Notes: generated by a model from the sequence alone, not told the origin. DNA of 64,000 nt from Chitinophaga sp. (GCF_017745275.1 NZ_JAGHZS010000003.1:1-64000); one strand, 5' to 3'; positions 1 through 8,699 are shown, counted from the stretch's first letter. Made by a program: numbers and translations.

Positions 1-47
1 CTCTGGTCATTCGCTTTTATAGCTTTTTGCTTTCAGCTTTATGCTTT
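1..47. repeat. Partial heptad-repeat hairpin element (right arm only, cut by window edge)
   Basis: Read on the minus strand this is AAGCCGA, AAGCATA, AAGCTGA, AAGCAAA, AAGCTAT, AAAAGCG: a run of 7-nt units of the form AAGCnnA. It matches the right arm of the element at 44674-44802 almost base for base. The left arm would lie before position 1. It overlaps the 3' end of the first gene, whose last codons and stop fall inside the arm. Confidence 0.85.
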
Positions 48-257
48 CGGCTTCTTCGCCGCCGCCATTCTCAGGCTGGCAGTCTTAGAAGGCTGCTGGC
101 AGCAGCTTTTACCTTTTTCGTTTGGTTTACAGGTTGCCGCAGAGCATTCTTTTTTAGCAGGCTTTTCTGCTGTTTTGCTCTTTGTTTGTTCCTGGGCAAA
201 TGCAATGCCTGCCAGTAACAGGAGGGCTGCAGCGCCGGTAAAAGCTTTCTTTATCAT
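39..257 (-). CDS. Small exported Cys-rich hypothetical protein
   Basis: A 72-residue protein with a clear signal peptide (Lys-Lys, then a hydrophobic stretch of about 12 residues ending in AFAQ, cleavage near residue 21). The mature part is short, lysine-rich and carries four cysteines in a C-x4-C then a CC pair (ECSAATC ... SCC). No family is recognised. The last residues AAKKPKA and the stop codon are encoded by an intergenic heptad-repeat element, so the present C-terminus may not be ancestral. It lies 29 bp downstream of psd on the same strand and may be co-transcribed with it. Confidence 0.6.
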   Translation of the reverse strand: MIKKAFTGAAALLLLAGIAFAQEQTKSKTAEKPAKKECSAATCKPNEKGKSCCQQPSKTASLRMAAAKKPKA

Positions 258-286
258 AAATAATTGCTGTTTAGTGTCTAAAAATA

Positions 287-940
287 CTAGATTTTAGCAA
301 TAACAGAAACACCACCTTTTACTACTTCTTCCAGTTTTACGGCTACTTCAGTGCCAATAGGAAGGTAAAGGTCTACACGGGAGCCAAACTTGATAAAGCC
401 CATTTCCTCGTTTTGTTTTACTTCCATGCCTGGTTTCAGGTAGTTTACAATTCTGCGGGCGAGTGCACCGGCTATTTGTCTTACCAGGATGGCCGTTTTG
501 CCGTTATCAATCACTACAGAATGTCTTTCGTTTTCTGTAGAGGATTTCGGATGCCAGGCCACCAGGTATTTACCAGCATGGTATTGCGACAGTTTCACGG
601 TACCACTGATAGGGTTACGGTTTACATGCACATTGGCTGGGCTCATAAAAATAGACACCTGCAGGCGTTTATCTTTAAAGTACTCTGGTTCATACACTTC
701 TTCAATAACCACTACTTTACCATCACAGGGAGAAATCACCAGTGAGTCTCCGGCAGTATATTGTCTTGATGGAATCCGGAAAAAGGATACGATGAACAGG
801 AAGAATGCCAGGGATATCAGAGATACTGTCCAGCAAAGGCCGGAACAATTACCGAACCAATAAAAAATGGCCCCGTTAATTAACGCCAGTACCAGGAATA
901 CAAGGGAAATGGTAGCAAATCCTTCACGATGGATCTTCAT
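287..940 (-). CDS. psd: Phosphatidylserine decarboxylase, short form
   Basis: Converts phosphatidylserine to phosphatidylethanolamine at the inner membrane. The 217-residue protein is the short PSD-A-like form. Hydrophobic segments fill roughly residues 9-54, followed by the soluble domain (SPCDGKVV near residue 69, NVHVNRNPISG around 104). The FGSR motif near the C-terminus puts the autocatalytic cleavage between Gly186 and Ser187, which would generate the pyruvoyl cofactor and a small alpha chain. It lies 86 bp downstream of cdsA on the same strand, which fits a phospholipid synthesis operon. Confidence 0.93.
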   Translation of the reverse strand: MKIHREGFATISLVFLVLALINGAIFYWFGNCSGLCWTVSLISLAFFLFIVSFFRIPSRQYTAGDSLVISPCDGKVVVIEEVYEPEYFKDKRLQVSIFMSPANVHVNRNPISGTVKLSQYHAGKYLVAWHPKSSTENERHSVVIDNGKTAILVRQIAGALARRIVNYLKPGMEVKQNEEMGFIKFGSRVDLYLPIGTEVAVKLEEVVKGGVSVIAKI

Positions 941-1026
941 TGTTTTACTATTAAATGATTGTTTTAAGTGTTAAATCGTAGTGCGAAGGTAGTTCAATTC
1001 AATTTTTTCAGCATACGAAATTATGG

Positions 1027-1911
1027 TTAAGCCATCATAAAGAACTGAACATAGATCCAGGCGAAGGGAGCCGCCAGTAGCAATGAGTCGAAACGATCCA
1101 TGAATCCGCCATGGCCGGGCATGATATTGCCAGAGTCCTTTACGCCGGCCATTCTCTTTAATTTAGACTCAATCAGATCGCCGATGGTACCAAATATAGC
1201 TGCAATGAGGGCCAGGGCTATCCAGTGCTGCAGGGCGAGGTAGCTACTTCCCCAGAAATGACCATAGATGCCGGCGGTGGCTACCGCCAGGATCATCCCG
1301 CCTACGGTACCTTCAATGGTCTTTTTCGGTGAAATTGCCGGAGCAAAAGGCGTACGGCCAATCAGCGAACCCACTATGTAGGCCATCGTATCATTGATCC
1401 AGATAAAAATAATCAGCAATAAAGGGATCAGCCAGCCTGGCGCGGTTCCCACGTCCTGAGGCGTATAGTGAATATTGATGGCATTGAGCCTGATATGTAT
1501 CAGCAGGCCAAATGGAATGATGATATACAACAGTCCAATAGCCGAGTAGCCGATGTTCTTTAAAGAGAAGTCTTTACTCATTAATACTTCTCCCAAGGGC
1601 ATTACCAGCAGGAAAATAACCGCTACCCACCAGCCAATCAGGCCTGTGGGAATATGTCCGACCTGGAAGTTGTTGCCGGTAAAAGTGAGCAATATAGCAG
1701 CGCCGGCAACGGTGGCACCCCATTTATGGGAAGCAGGCACACCTGCATAATCAGGATCGATATGACGGATTAACTTAAAGTATTCCTGTAAGGCAAAGCA
1801 GCCAATCAGGAAGAAAAGCAGGAAAAAGGTATAGTCGGCCCATAAAATGCCGCCCAGCATTACTGCCACAAACACAAGCGCAGAGGCAGTGCGGGTAAAA
1901 AAAGTCTTCAT
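1027..1911 (-). CDS. cdsA: Phosphatidate cytidylyltransferase
   Basis: Makes CDP-diacylglycerol from phosphatidic acid and CTP, the branch point of phospholipid synthesis. The 294-residue protein is a polytopic membrane protein with about eight hydrophobic segments. The CdsA signature lies near the C-terminus: S-K-L-K-R, then GVKDSGNIMPGHGGFMDRFD (about residues 254-274) with the metal-binding acidic residues present. The upstream genes on the same strand are a DUF2007 protein and a CPBP protease; psd follows. The start ATG has no in-frame rival. Confidence 0.95.
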   Translation of the reverse strand: MKTFFTRTASALVFVAVMLGGILWADYTFFLLFFLIGCFALQEYFKLIRHIDPDYAGVPASHKWGATVAGAAILLTFTGNNFQVGHIPTGLIGWWVAVIFLLVMPLGEVLMSKDFSLKNIGYSAIGLLYIIIPFGLLIHIRLNAINIHYTPQDVGTAPGWLIPLLLIIFIWINDTMAYIVGSLIGRTPFAPAISPKKTIEGTVGGMILAVATAGIYGHFWGSSYLALQHWIALALIAAIFGTIGDLIESKLKRMAGVKDSGNIMPGHGGFMDRFDSLLLAAPFAWIYVQFFMMA

Positions 1912-1991
1912 TATGTTTAAATCTGATGATTAAATGGCTGCCCACAAATATGGGTTAAATAACCCTTTGGAGCAAAAATCCCCTCCGGTCC

Positions 1992-2237
1992 CTATCCGTC
2001 TACTTCATTGGGGTCGCCAGTGGGCAAATTGTTGTGAGAATGCACCAGACTTTTCGCCGTTTCTTCCTGGGATTGATGCACATACAGCTCTGCCTGCCCG
2101 GGTAAAGTAATGTTATAGGAAGAGGACTGCCTGTTTAGCAATACTGCATCTATCCCGTTGTCCAGCAACATGCCTTTCACTATCTCCGCTTCAAACGGTT
2201 TGTCACTTGAAAATATTTTAACCCAGTCTTTTTCCAT
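1992..2237 (-). CDS. DUF2007 family protein
   Basis: An 81-residue soluble protein. It begins with WVKIFSSDKPFEAEIVKGML, then an NGIDAVLLN segment and a short beta strand region (AELYVHQSQEETA). This is the arrangement of DUF2007, a small ferredoxin-like fold proposed to be a signal-transducing module but without proven function. It lies 27 bp downstream of the CPBP protease gene and 80 bp upstream of cdsA, all on the minus strand, so it is probably part of the same transcript. Confidence 0.8.
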   Translation of the reverse strand: MEKDWVKIFSSDKPFEAEIVKGMLLDNGIDAVLLNRQSSSYNITLPGQAELYVHQSQEETAKSLVHSHNNLPTGDPNEVDG

Positions 2238-2264
2238 AGTAATTGCTTTAATATCTTGGTAAGA

Positions 2265-3215
2265 TTACAACTTTTCGTCCATTCCTATCTCGTTCACCTC
2301 ATCCTTCTTATAGTTTTCCCTCGGCTCAATCATGGGCATAGGCGTTGACTTTTTTCGTAACGCCCAGAACAATCCAATGGCAAAAGGAATGCTCAATGCT
2401 ACATAATACCACGCTATGGGTGTATCTTTCATAGGATCATCCGCCATCATTCCATGTTGGAAAAGGTATAACATCACTACCTGCGACCCATTATTCAGCA
2501 CATGTGCCAGGATACTTAACCACAGGTTACCGCTAATGACATAGATAGCGCCCAGCCCAAAGCCCAGTGCCACACGTGGTAAAAAGTCGAGCATTTCACC
2601 ATGTACGGCACTAAAAATAATAGAAGTGATAAATACGCCCAGCCATACTTTGCGGGTGCTTTTAATGATGAGTCGCTGTAATACGCCCCGGAAAAACAGC
2701 TCCTCTCCTATAGCTGGTACAATAGCTACCAGGATCAGGTTCACCAATAAATCCTTCGGAGATGGCATGTTCAGCATCACTTTCAGCAATTTTTCTGCCA
2801 TCGCTTCCATGTCTCGGGCATGTTGTGATATGGGGAAGTGCTGATTCCATTCGCCCAAAATGCCGGCCAGTGGCAATACTGCATACATGGCAAGCAGGGC
2901 AATCACAATTTGAATGCCGGTTGGAGCGGGTTTTAAACCCAGAAACGCAGCCGGCCTGGGCTGCCACAGACAAGCAAAAATGGCAGCAGGCACAAAGAAT
3001 ACCACAACAGTATAAAGGAATTGTGTTATTTTCAGATAGCCGAGAAGGTTAGGATCGGTGAAAGCATTGCTTTGAATTGCCTCGAGGCTTTGACCAGTAA
3101 TAGAAGGCGTTACCGCTTGCAGTACTACCAGGTATATAGCAAAGCACAAAAAGAAAAAGCCCAGGAAGGTAATAAACTGCAAGAAAGAGGAAGACTGCTT
3201 CAGATAACCGGTCAT
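2265..3215 (-). CDS. CPBP family intramembrane metalloprotease
   Basis: A 316-residue membrane protein with about eight hydrophobic segments. It carries the conserved motifs of the CPBP (CAAX protease/bacteriocin-processing, Abi) family in order: EELFFRG with Glu171, Glu172 and Arg176; FSAVH with His205; and HVLNN with His238 and Asn242. Known members are intramembrane endopeptidases in prenyl-protein processing or peptide immunity; the substrate here cannot be inferred. It appears to head the minus-strand run leading to cdsA and psd. Confidence 0.88.
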   Translation of the reverse strand: MTGYLKQSSSFLQFITFLGFFFLCFAIYLVVLQAVTPSITGQSLEAIQSNAFTDPNLLGYLKITQFLYTVVVFFVPAAIFACLWQPRPAAFLGLKPAPTGIQIVIALLAMYAVLPLAGILGEWNQHFPISQHARDMEAMAEKLLKVMLNMPSPKDLLVNLILVAIVPAIGEELFFRGVLQRLIIKSTRKVWLGVFITSIIFSAVHGEMLDFLPRVALGFGLGAIYVISGNLWLSILAHVLNNGSQVVMLYLFQHGMMADDPMKDTPIAWYYVALSIPFAIGLFWALRKKSTPMPMIEPRENYKKDEVNEIGMDEKL

Positions 3216-3400
3216 AAGAAAATACTGTATTAAATTTTGCGTAAATTTACAGCGCGAAATTCAGTTTTGCAGTTACTTATTGATGAATACAGCTCCCTGG
3301 TATATAGCTGTCACTGCAAAGAAATCCTGCTTGTAAAAGAAATAGTATATAAAATATTAAAATAATAACTACGGCAAAACCTGCCGTGGTTATACAAATT

Positions 3401-4468
3401 ATGGTGAAGATAGGAAATATTGAACTGGGAGAATTCCCTTTATTACTGGCGCCCATGGAAGATGTGAGCGATCCGCCTTTTCGTGCGGTGTGCAAGGATA
3501 ATGGGGCCGATCTCATGTATACAGAGTTTATATCTTCAGAAGGACTGATACGTGATGCCATCAAAAGCCGCAAAAAGCTGGATATTTTCGACTACGAAAG
3601 GCCGGTAGGGATACAGATCTTCGGCGGTGATGAGGAATCCTTGTCACTGGCAGCACAGATCGTAGAAACCACCAACCCCGACTTGCTGGATATCAACTTC
3701 GGCTGCCCCGTGAAGAAAGTGGCCTGCAAAGGCGCCGGCGCCGGTATTCTGAAGGATGTACCTAAAATGGTAAAGCTGACAGCTGCCGTGGTAAAGGCTA
3801 CTAAGTTGCCGGTAACCATTAAAACCCGCCTGGGTTGGGATGATAACACCAAGAACATCGAGGAAGTAGCGGAAAGACTACAGGACGTTGGCATCAAAGC
3901 CCTCACCATTCACGGCCGTACCCGTACGCAAATGTATAAAGGCAGTGCCGACTGGACACTCATCGGAAAAGTAAAAAACAATCCCCGCATACAAATTCCT
4001 ATCTTTGGTAACGGTGACATATGTACGCCGGAGCAGGTAATAGCCGCCAGGCAGAAATATGGCGTAGATGGGGTGATGATTGGCCGGGCTGCCATAGGAT
4101 ATCCCTGGATTTTTAGGGAGATTAAGCATTTTATGAAGACTGGCGAACATTTGCCTTTACCAACTGTTTTAGAAAGAGTGGAAGTTTGCAAGAAGCACCT
4201 CCGCCAATCAGTATCCTGGAAAGGTGAAGTAGTAGGTATCCTGGAAATGCGCCGGCACTACACAAATTACCTCAAAGGATTGCCGCATATCAAAGAATTC
4301 AGACAACAATTAGTAACTTACAATACATTAGCTGAGATAGAGGAAGTACTAGACGCGGTGGTGTTACAATACAAGGACCATATATTCGAAAGGGCCGCTC
4401 CCCAATTAGCTGCACACGATTTTCTGCCAGCTGATACTGAAATGGCTGGTTGTAACGTTTACGGATAA
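3401..4468 (+). CDS. dusB: tRNA-dihydrouridine synthase, DusB type
   Basis: FMN- and NADPH-dependent reduction of uridines in the tRNA D-loop. The protein has a TIM-barrel N-terminus (LLAPMEDVSDPPFR) and the Dus signature DINFGCPVKKV with the catalytic-region cysteines (FGCP and ACKGAGAG). FMN-binding strands (TIKTRLGWD, ALTIHGRTR, IFGNGDI, GVMIGRAAIG) and a helical C-terminal domain follow. I chose the ATG at 3401, giving MVKIGNIELG and 355 residues; a GTG at 3386 would add five residues and is less likely. The flanking genes are not related to tRNA modification. Confidence 0.93.
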   Translation: MVKIGNIELGEFPLLLAPMEDVSDPPFRAVCKDNGADLMYTEFISSEGLIRDAIKSRKKLDIFDYERPVGIQIFGGDEESLSLAAQIVETTNPDLLDINFGCPVKKVACKGAGAGILKDVPKMVKLTAAVVKATKLPVTIKTRLGWDDNTKNIEEVAERLQDVGIKALTIHGRTRTQMYKGSADWTLIGKVKNNPRIQIPIFGNGDICTPEQVIAARQKYGVDGVMIGRAAIGYPWIFREIKHFMKTGEHLPLPTVLERVEVCKKHLRQSVSWKGEVVGILEMRRHYTNYLKGLPHIKEFRQQLVTYNTLAEIEEVLDAVVLQYKDHIFERAAPQLAAHDFLPADTEMAGCNVYG

Positions 4469-4511
4469 ACGGATAACCCCAGCGGATAAAAAAAACAAAA
4501 ATTACTTTCAC

Positions 4512-5081
4512 ATGACCACAATTAAAAATCTGAAAAATGAAGTCTGGAAAGACTTACAGATTAAAAACAAATCTGCCCTGCGTAAAAAATACGCCGTTTC
4601 AAACATGGGGAGAGTGATCAGTTATCATGAAAGTACCGAAGATGGTAAGCTGCTCACGGGATCTACCGTGGAAGGCTATACGGTATTAAACGTAAAGCCT
4701 GCCGATAGCTACCAGTCGCTCTACCTGCACCGCGAGGTGGCTAAACTTTTCAGTAAAAAAGGTGGCCGGGCACACAAATATGTGATTCACCTGGACTACG
4801 ATAAGAAAAATAATAAAGCCTCCAACCTCCAGTGGGCAACCAAGGAGGAAATGGAAGAACATCAGCAAAAAAGCCCTGCAAAGCTGGCCTATAAAGAAAA
4901 ACAACGTAACCGCGTAAAAGGCCTGAAGCTGAATGTGACCAAAGTAAAGAGCATTAAACGCCTGCTCAATAAACCCGGTAAGAAAACGATGAAGCAAATC
5001 GCTGAACAGTTCGATATCAGTGAAATGCAACTGTACCGCATTAAAAGCGGGGAAAACTGGGGACACGTAACCTTGGATTAA
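4512..5081 (+). CDS. NUMOD4/HNH-like protein with C-terminal helix-turn-helix
   Basis: A 189-residue basic protein. Residues about 10-60 look like NUMOD4 (EVWKDL, then YAVSNMGRVIS, then GYTVLNV). Residues about 72-113 resemble an HNH_3 core (YLHREVAKLF ... VIHLDYDKKNNKASNLQWAT). The C-terminal 50 residues form a putative HTH (TMKQIAEQFDISEMQLYRIKSG). These parts are typical of mobile homing endonucleases, but no intron or inserted gene is visible around it. It may be a domesticated DNA-binding protein or a solitary nuclease. The HNH His and Asn positions are kept, so activity is possible. It lies 43 bp after dusB. Confidence 0.7.
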   Translation: MTTIKNLKNEVWKDLQIKNKSALRKKYAVSNMGRVISYHESTEDGKLLTGSTVEGYTVLNVKPADSYQSLYLHREVAKLFSKKGGRAHKYVIHLDYDKKNNKASNLQWATKEEMEEHQQKSPAKLAYKEKQRNRVKGLKLNVTKVKSIKRLLNKPGKKTMKQIAEQFDISEMQLYRIKSGENWGHVTLD

Positions 5082-5121
5082 AGCCTGGCTTACCAGGAGT
5101 GATCATATATGATGTTGTCTA

Positions 5122-5160
5122 AACTATGGCCATACTAACCGTGTGGCCATAGTTATTTAT
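5122..5160. terminator. Bidirectional terminator-like hairpin between convergent genes
   Basis: AACTATGGCCATAC and GTGTGGCCATAGTT form a 14-bp stem (one G-U pair) around a 5-nt loop at 5122-5154. On the plus strand it is followed by ATTTAT. It sits between the stop of the HNH-like gene (5081) and the stop of the convergent helicase gene (5157), as expected for a shared terminator. Confidence 0.75.
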
Positions 5161-8100
5161 AACACACCCCTCTCCATCTCGCCCAACATCTTCCGGTAAT
5201 GCACACTGTCCTGTAATACGGGCTCATAGCCAAGAACAACCACCTGTTTTCGTGCACGCGATAACGTTACCAGCAGCTTACGGTCCACTTCTATCGCTTC
5301 CTCGTCCCAGTTAAACTGCCCCAGGCATTGTAATGTCTGCACCTGGGCTGCATGATATACCGCCAGGGAAACAATAATAATGTCGTTTTCAGATCCCTGG
5401 AAGCGCTCCACGGTATCTATATTGATATCCTGCAGGGCGGCATCTTCCGCGATCAGCTCACGGATAAGACTGATTTGCGTACGCCATGGGGTGACCACTC
5501 CTACTGTATCTTTATTGAACTGGGCTCCATAACGGGATTTCAGGTGTTGTAACAATGATACCACCCACTGCGCCTCCGTTTTGTTCATTTTTGAGGTAGC
5601 CTCATAGGGACTGGCAACAAATACCTTTCTTCCTAAAGATAAAATCCGCTCCCATCCTATGTTCTCATGATTTTTATATAAATCGAAGCCCGCTTTTTGT
5701 TCCGGCCTTCCGGAAGATAACTGGCCAGCATAATAATGGTTCACCAGTGCCGCAATGCTATCGTGCATCCGGAAATGGGTATTCAGCATGCCCCAGGCAT
5801 GGCGCCAGTGGCTGGTTTTACAACGAGATATCAGTCGCTCAAAAATAGACGTACGCAGGTCACGGATGCCTACCTCCAATAAGCAAGGCGCTTTCGCCTG
5901 GCAGAAATACTCTTCCTGCGCTACTACCGGCGGCAACTGGTTCTGGTCTCCGATAAGGATAAATTTGCGGAAAGGCATTAACAGGCCGAGTAGCTGGGGC
6001 TCTGTCAATTGGGAGGCTTCATCTACAATTAAGGTATCGGTAGGAATCCCCATCATTGTTAATTGCTCCAAACGGGTAGCCATTGTAGCTACCGTGGCCA
6101 CAAACACACGGTGGCTGGTGATATAGCTACGGGCTTCATCCAGCGATCCTTCCAGGCAATATTGTTTTAATGTTAGGGATGCCTCCGAGCTGCGCCCGCC
6201 CATACGCAGGTGCGTGATGTTTTTTGCCGTCAGCTTATGGCAAATTTCTTCTACTGCTTTATTGGTGAAGGCCACAATGATGATGTGGTGGTCTTGTTTC
6301 ACCATTTCCCCCACAATAGTGGTTAACAGGGAAGATGTTTTCCCTGTGCCAGGTGGGCCCTGCAGCAGGTAGTAGTCCTGCGCTTCCAGGGCCTGTTTCA
6401 CAATTTGTTCCTGGTTAGGATTAAACATCGCAGGCGTAGGGTGTTGTAATGGGTACCAACGGGGCGCTGTAAGGCCCAGTAATATATTGGTGCGTTCCCG
6501 ATAGCGGGGCGAAATTACATGAAACAGGGAGGAGGTAGCTATCCAGTAGTTGGATTCATAAATATCATGTTCAATGATCCATTCATCAAACTGCCGGAAA
6601 AAATCCAGGGTCATTTGCCGGTTATTCAAAGAAAAACTCAGCAAATCTCTCCCCACTTCCTCTATCCTGCCCTTTAGCAGCTGTTGTTGCATGGGCTGCA
6701 ATTCCGTACTGGTACGGGGATATATAATGGCGGTATCTCCCTTGCGGAAGTTGTGGCTAACGGGCACGACTATATCAAATAATACCGAACTGTTTACCGT
6801 ATCAAACTCCCGGAAACGAAGCCCGGGGATAATATTGAAACGGGAAAGCTTGTCTTTTTCCTGTTGCAGCCATAGTGCGGCAAAGCCATCTGCATCATCT
6901 TCCCGGTTGATTTCGGAGAACATGCCGCATTTTGCCTGCAGATATTCCCGCAGCATAAATGCCAGAAACTCGTGGTAGTAGGCCTTTGCTACTGGTGGGG
7001 CGGATTGCCAGGCCTGTTCAAAAGCTGTGAAATGTGCTGCACTGAAAGACGGCAGGCCAATGGCCGCAGCCGTAGTAATGGTAGACAATATTTCAAACTC
7101 GCAGCCAGCCAGCCGGAGCAGCATTCCTACTACCTCATTGCGAAGTACAAGTAAGTCATTTTCTGTGAGATGGGTACTGCTCACATTCCTCAATGGATTG
7201 GTTTCAGCGGCGGAGTATAGAATTGCCGAGCTGCCTTTGCGATGCCGTCCGAAGGCAGAGCGTAGCAACAGGTTATATCCTACTACCTGCATTTCATGGT
7301 TCTTCCAGGTATTGTAGTCGGGGCATTTGCCACTTTTTAACTCAAATATTTCCTTGCGGTATTCATCGGTTTCATCTTCTGCCATGAGGTCCAAACGCCC
7401 CTGCAGGCCGTATTGGGCAGAGAAAAAGGTCGGCTCAATACGTACTGGCTTATCCTGTAGTTCCTTTACGGTATTATAAAGATTACCCCAATGATGTTGC
7501 TTTATATCCCGGAACATCTCATTTATTTTTTCCCGGCCGTAGGCGGCTGCCTGTAGCACGTTTTCGGCGACAGCTTCAATAAAGGAACTTTTAAAATCAA
7601 TTTCACGGTTGCGCAACATTTCGTCCAGCAGGGCATTTACGAGGTTTCCCTTGAATGCGGCGGGGCTGGATTGCTGGGGTGTTAGTTTTTTAACAAGATA
7701 TAAAAGGCGGTTAGGCCCTTTATGGGTAAAGCATTCCGCGAGGTCACTGATATCAATCAACAGATCTGGCTCCAGCACTACCTGGCTTTCGCTGGTGGTG
7801 GCGTATTCGTGACCGGCGGCGCCCTGGCGGCAATGAAGTACGTGAATGGTGTCATATGGCCGCAGCAAGCCATGTAAAGACAGTACAGTCGCCGGATCCA
7901 TGTGCTCCAGTTGAAGCTGGAAGTCGCCTTGTTCATCATTTTTCACGTTGAGCAGCAGGGTGTATTTTCCGAGAGTGTCAGTGTTTAGTGGGCCTACTGC
8001 CGTTACCATACACTTGAGAAGCGCCATGTTGTCGGGCCGGTGCTGGTAGGCCAGCGATAATTTATGTATACCCACGGGAGCATAAATCTCCGTTAATGAG

Positions 8101-8447
8101 GCGGGAGGAGCAACCTGGTAGCACCAGGCTACGGACTCGGTGAGGGCTTTGATGCAAAGCAGGTGCTCTGCGTCCTGCAGTGGGAACATTCCACGTGTAG
8201 CCTTGTTCGTTAGTATACGGAGTGCTGTCAATTGTTGGAGGATATCCGGAGGAACAGTCTGCCGGTCGAAGAAGAATTGCATGCGCGCAAACAGGTTCCC
8301 GAAGGAGCGGGTTTCTTTCCTCGTTAATTCCCTGAAAAGGATCTCCAGTATTTGCTTATAGTGTCGGGTTTTTTCTTCTGTATTCTCAACACCGTGTGCT
8401 TCTCTTATCCTGGCGTAAAACGCAGTAGCTGTGTGTGATGCCTGCAT
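5157..8447 (-). CDS. Dna2-like nuclease-helicase (PD-(D/E)XK plus SF1 helicase)
   Basis: A 1096-residue protein. The middle of the N-terminal half has a PD-(D/E)XK nuclease motif: GLQGRLDLM with Asp353, and FELKSG with Glu369 and Lys371. The C-terminal half is a superfamily 1 helicase of the AAA_11/AAA_12 type: Walker A GPPGTGKT with Lys703, Walker B VDEASQL, GDQNQLPPV, and late motifs TVERFQGSENDIIIVSL and LLVTLSRARKQ. The layout resembles Dna2, an end-resection and flap-processing enzyme, but no Fe-S cysteine cluster is evident around the nuclease. It is a single gene between a convergent HNH-like gene and a repeat-filled divergent gap before proC. A solitary DNA repair role is likely; a defence role cannot be excluded. 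Confidence 0.85.
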   Translation of the reverse strand: MQASHTATAFYARIREAHGVENTEEKTRHYKQILEILFRELTRKETRSFGNLFARMQFFFDRQTVPPDILQQLTALRILTNKATRGMFPLQDAEHLLCIKALTESVAWCYQVAPPASLTEIYAPVGIHKLSLAYQHRPDNMALLKCMVTAVGPLNTDTLGKYTLLLNVKNDEQGDFQLQLEHMDPATVLSLHGLLRPYDTIHVLHCRQGAAGHEYATTSESQVVLEPDLLIDISDLAECFTHKGPNRLLYLVKKLTPQQSSPAAFKGNLVNALLDEMLRNREIDFKSSFIEAVAENVLQAAAYGREKINEMFRDIKQHHWGNLYNTVKELQDKPVRIEPTFFSAQYGLQGRLDLMAEDETDEYRKEIFELKSGKCPDYNTWKNHEMQVVGYNLLLRSAFGRHRKGSSAILYSAAETNPLRNVSSTHLTENDLLVLRNEVVGMLLRLAGCEFEILSTITTAAAIGLPSFSAAHFTAFEQAWQSAPPVAKAYYHEFLAFMLREYLQAKCGMFSEINREDDADGFAALWLQQEKDKLSRFNIIPGLRFREFDTVNSSVLFDIVVPVSHNFRKGDTAIIYPRTSTELQPMQQQLLKGRIEEVGRDLLSFSLNNRQMTLDFFRQFDEWIIEHDIYESNYWIATSSLFHVISPRYRERTNILLGLTAPRWYPLQHPTPAMFNPNQEQIVKQALEAQDYYLLQGPPGTGKTSSLLTTIVGEMVKQDHHIIIVAFTNKAVEEICHKLTAKNITHLRMGGRSSEASLTLKQYCLEGSLDEARSYITSHRVFVATVATMATRLEQLTMMGIPTDTLIVDEASQLTEPQLLGLLMPFRKFILIGDQNQLPPVVAQEEYFCQAKAPCLLEVGIRDLRTSIFERLISRCKTSHWRHAWGMLNTHFRMHDSIAALVNHYYAGQLSSGRPEQKAGFDLYKNHENIGWERILSLGRKVFVASPYEATSKMNKTEAQWVVSLLQHLKSRYGAQFNKDTVGVVTPWRTQISLIRELIAEDAALQDINIDTVERFQGSENDIIIVSLAVYHAAQVQTLQCLGQFNWDEEAIEVDRKLLVTLSRARKQVVVLGYEPVLQDSVHYRKMLGEMERGVL

Positions 8448-8482
8448 CTATGCAAGATAAGCAAAAGCGCTCAGAGCGGATT

Positions 8483-8638
8483 TTGTCTTTGTTCAGGATT
8501 AGACTGATTATGCTGATTATATTTTAAAGATTTAAAAAGATGAAAAGAGATTGAAACGAATATTCCTATTTCAATCATTCATCTTCTTAATTAAAAAATA
8601 AAAATCAGCATAATCAGTCTAATCCTGAACAAAGACAA
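8483..8638. repeat. Long inverted repeat with 9-nt periodic arms
   Basis: Arms 8483-8518 and 8603-8638 are perfect 36-bp reverse complements. The left arm contains three 9-nt units GATTAGACT, GATTATGCT, GATTATATT (GATTAnnnT), mirrored in the right arm. Inside is a weaker inner pairing (GATGAA...ATTGAAA with TTTCAATCATTCATC). It lies between the helicase start and proC and directly abuts a half-copy of the AAGC-type element. The 5' regions of two divergent genes flank it, so it is not a simple terminator. Confidence 0.9.
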
Positions 8639-8650
8639 CATTTGCTTCCA

Positions 8651-8699
8651 TCATCCGCTTCAATAGCTTTTTGCTTTATGCCTTTCGTTTTCTGCTCCT
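8651..8699. repeat. Half-copy of AAGCnnA heptad element
   Basis: The plus strand shows the right arm only (CCGCTTCAATAGCTTTTTGC, then TTTATGCCTTTCGTTTTCTGC). It closely matches the right arm of the complete element ending at 47709. No matching left arm follows or precedes within 100 bp, although a short AAGCAAAAGCG string at 8459-8469 could be a remnant. It seems a decayed copy, possibly interrupted by the neighbouring 9-nt-period repeat. Confidence 0.7.

Noticed and set aside
5157..8447. Nuclease-helicase as part of a multi-gene defence island
   Set aside because: Neighbours are dusB, proC and a phosphatase; no toxin, methylase or other defence genes are adjacent, so a solitary repair-type role is the simpler reading.
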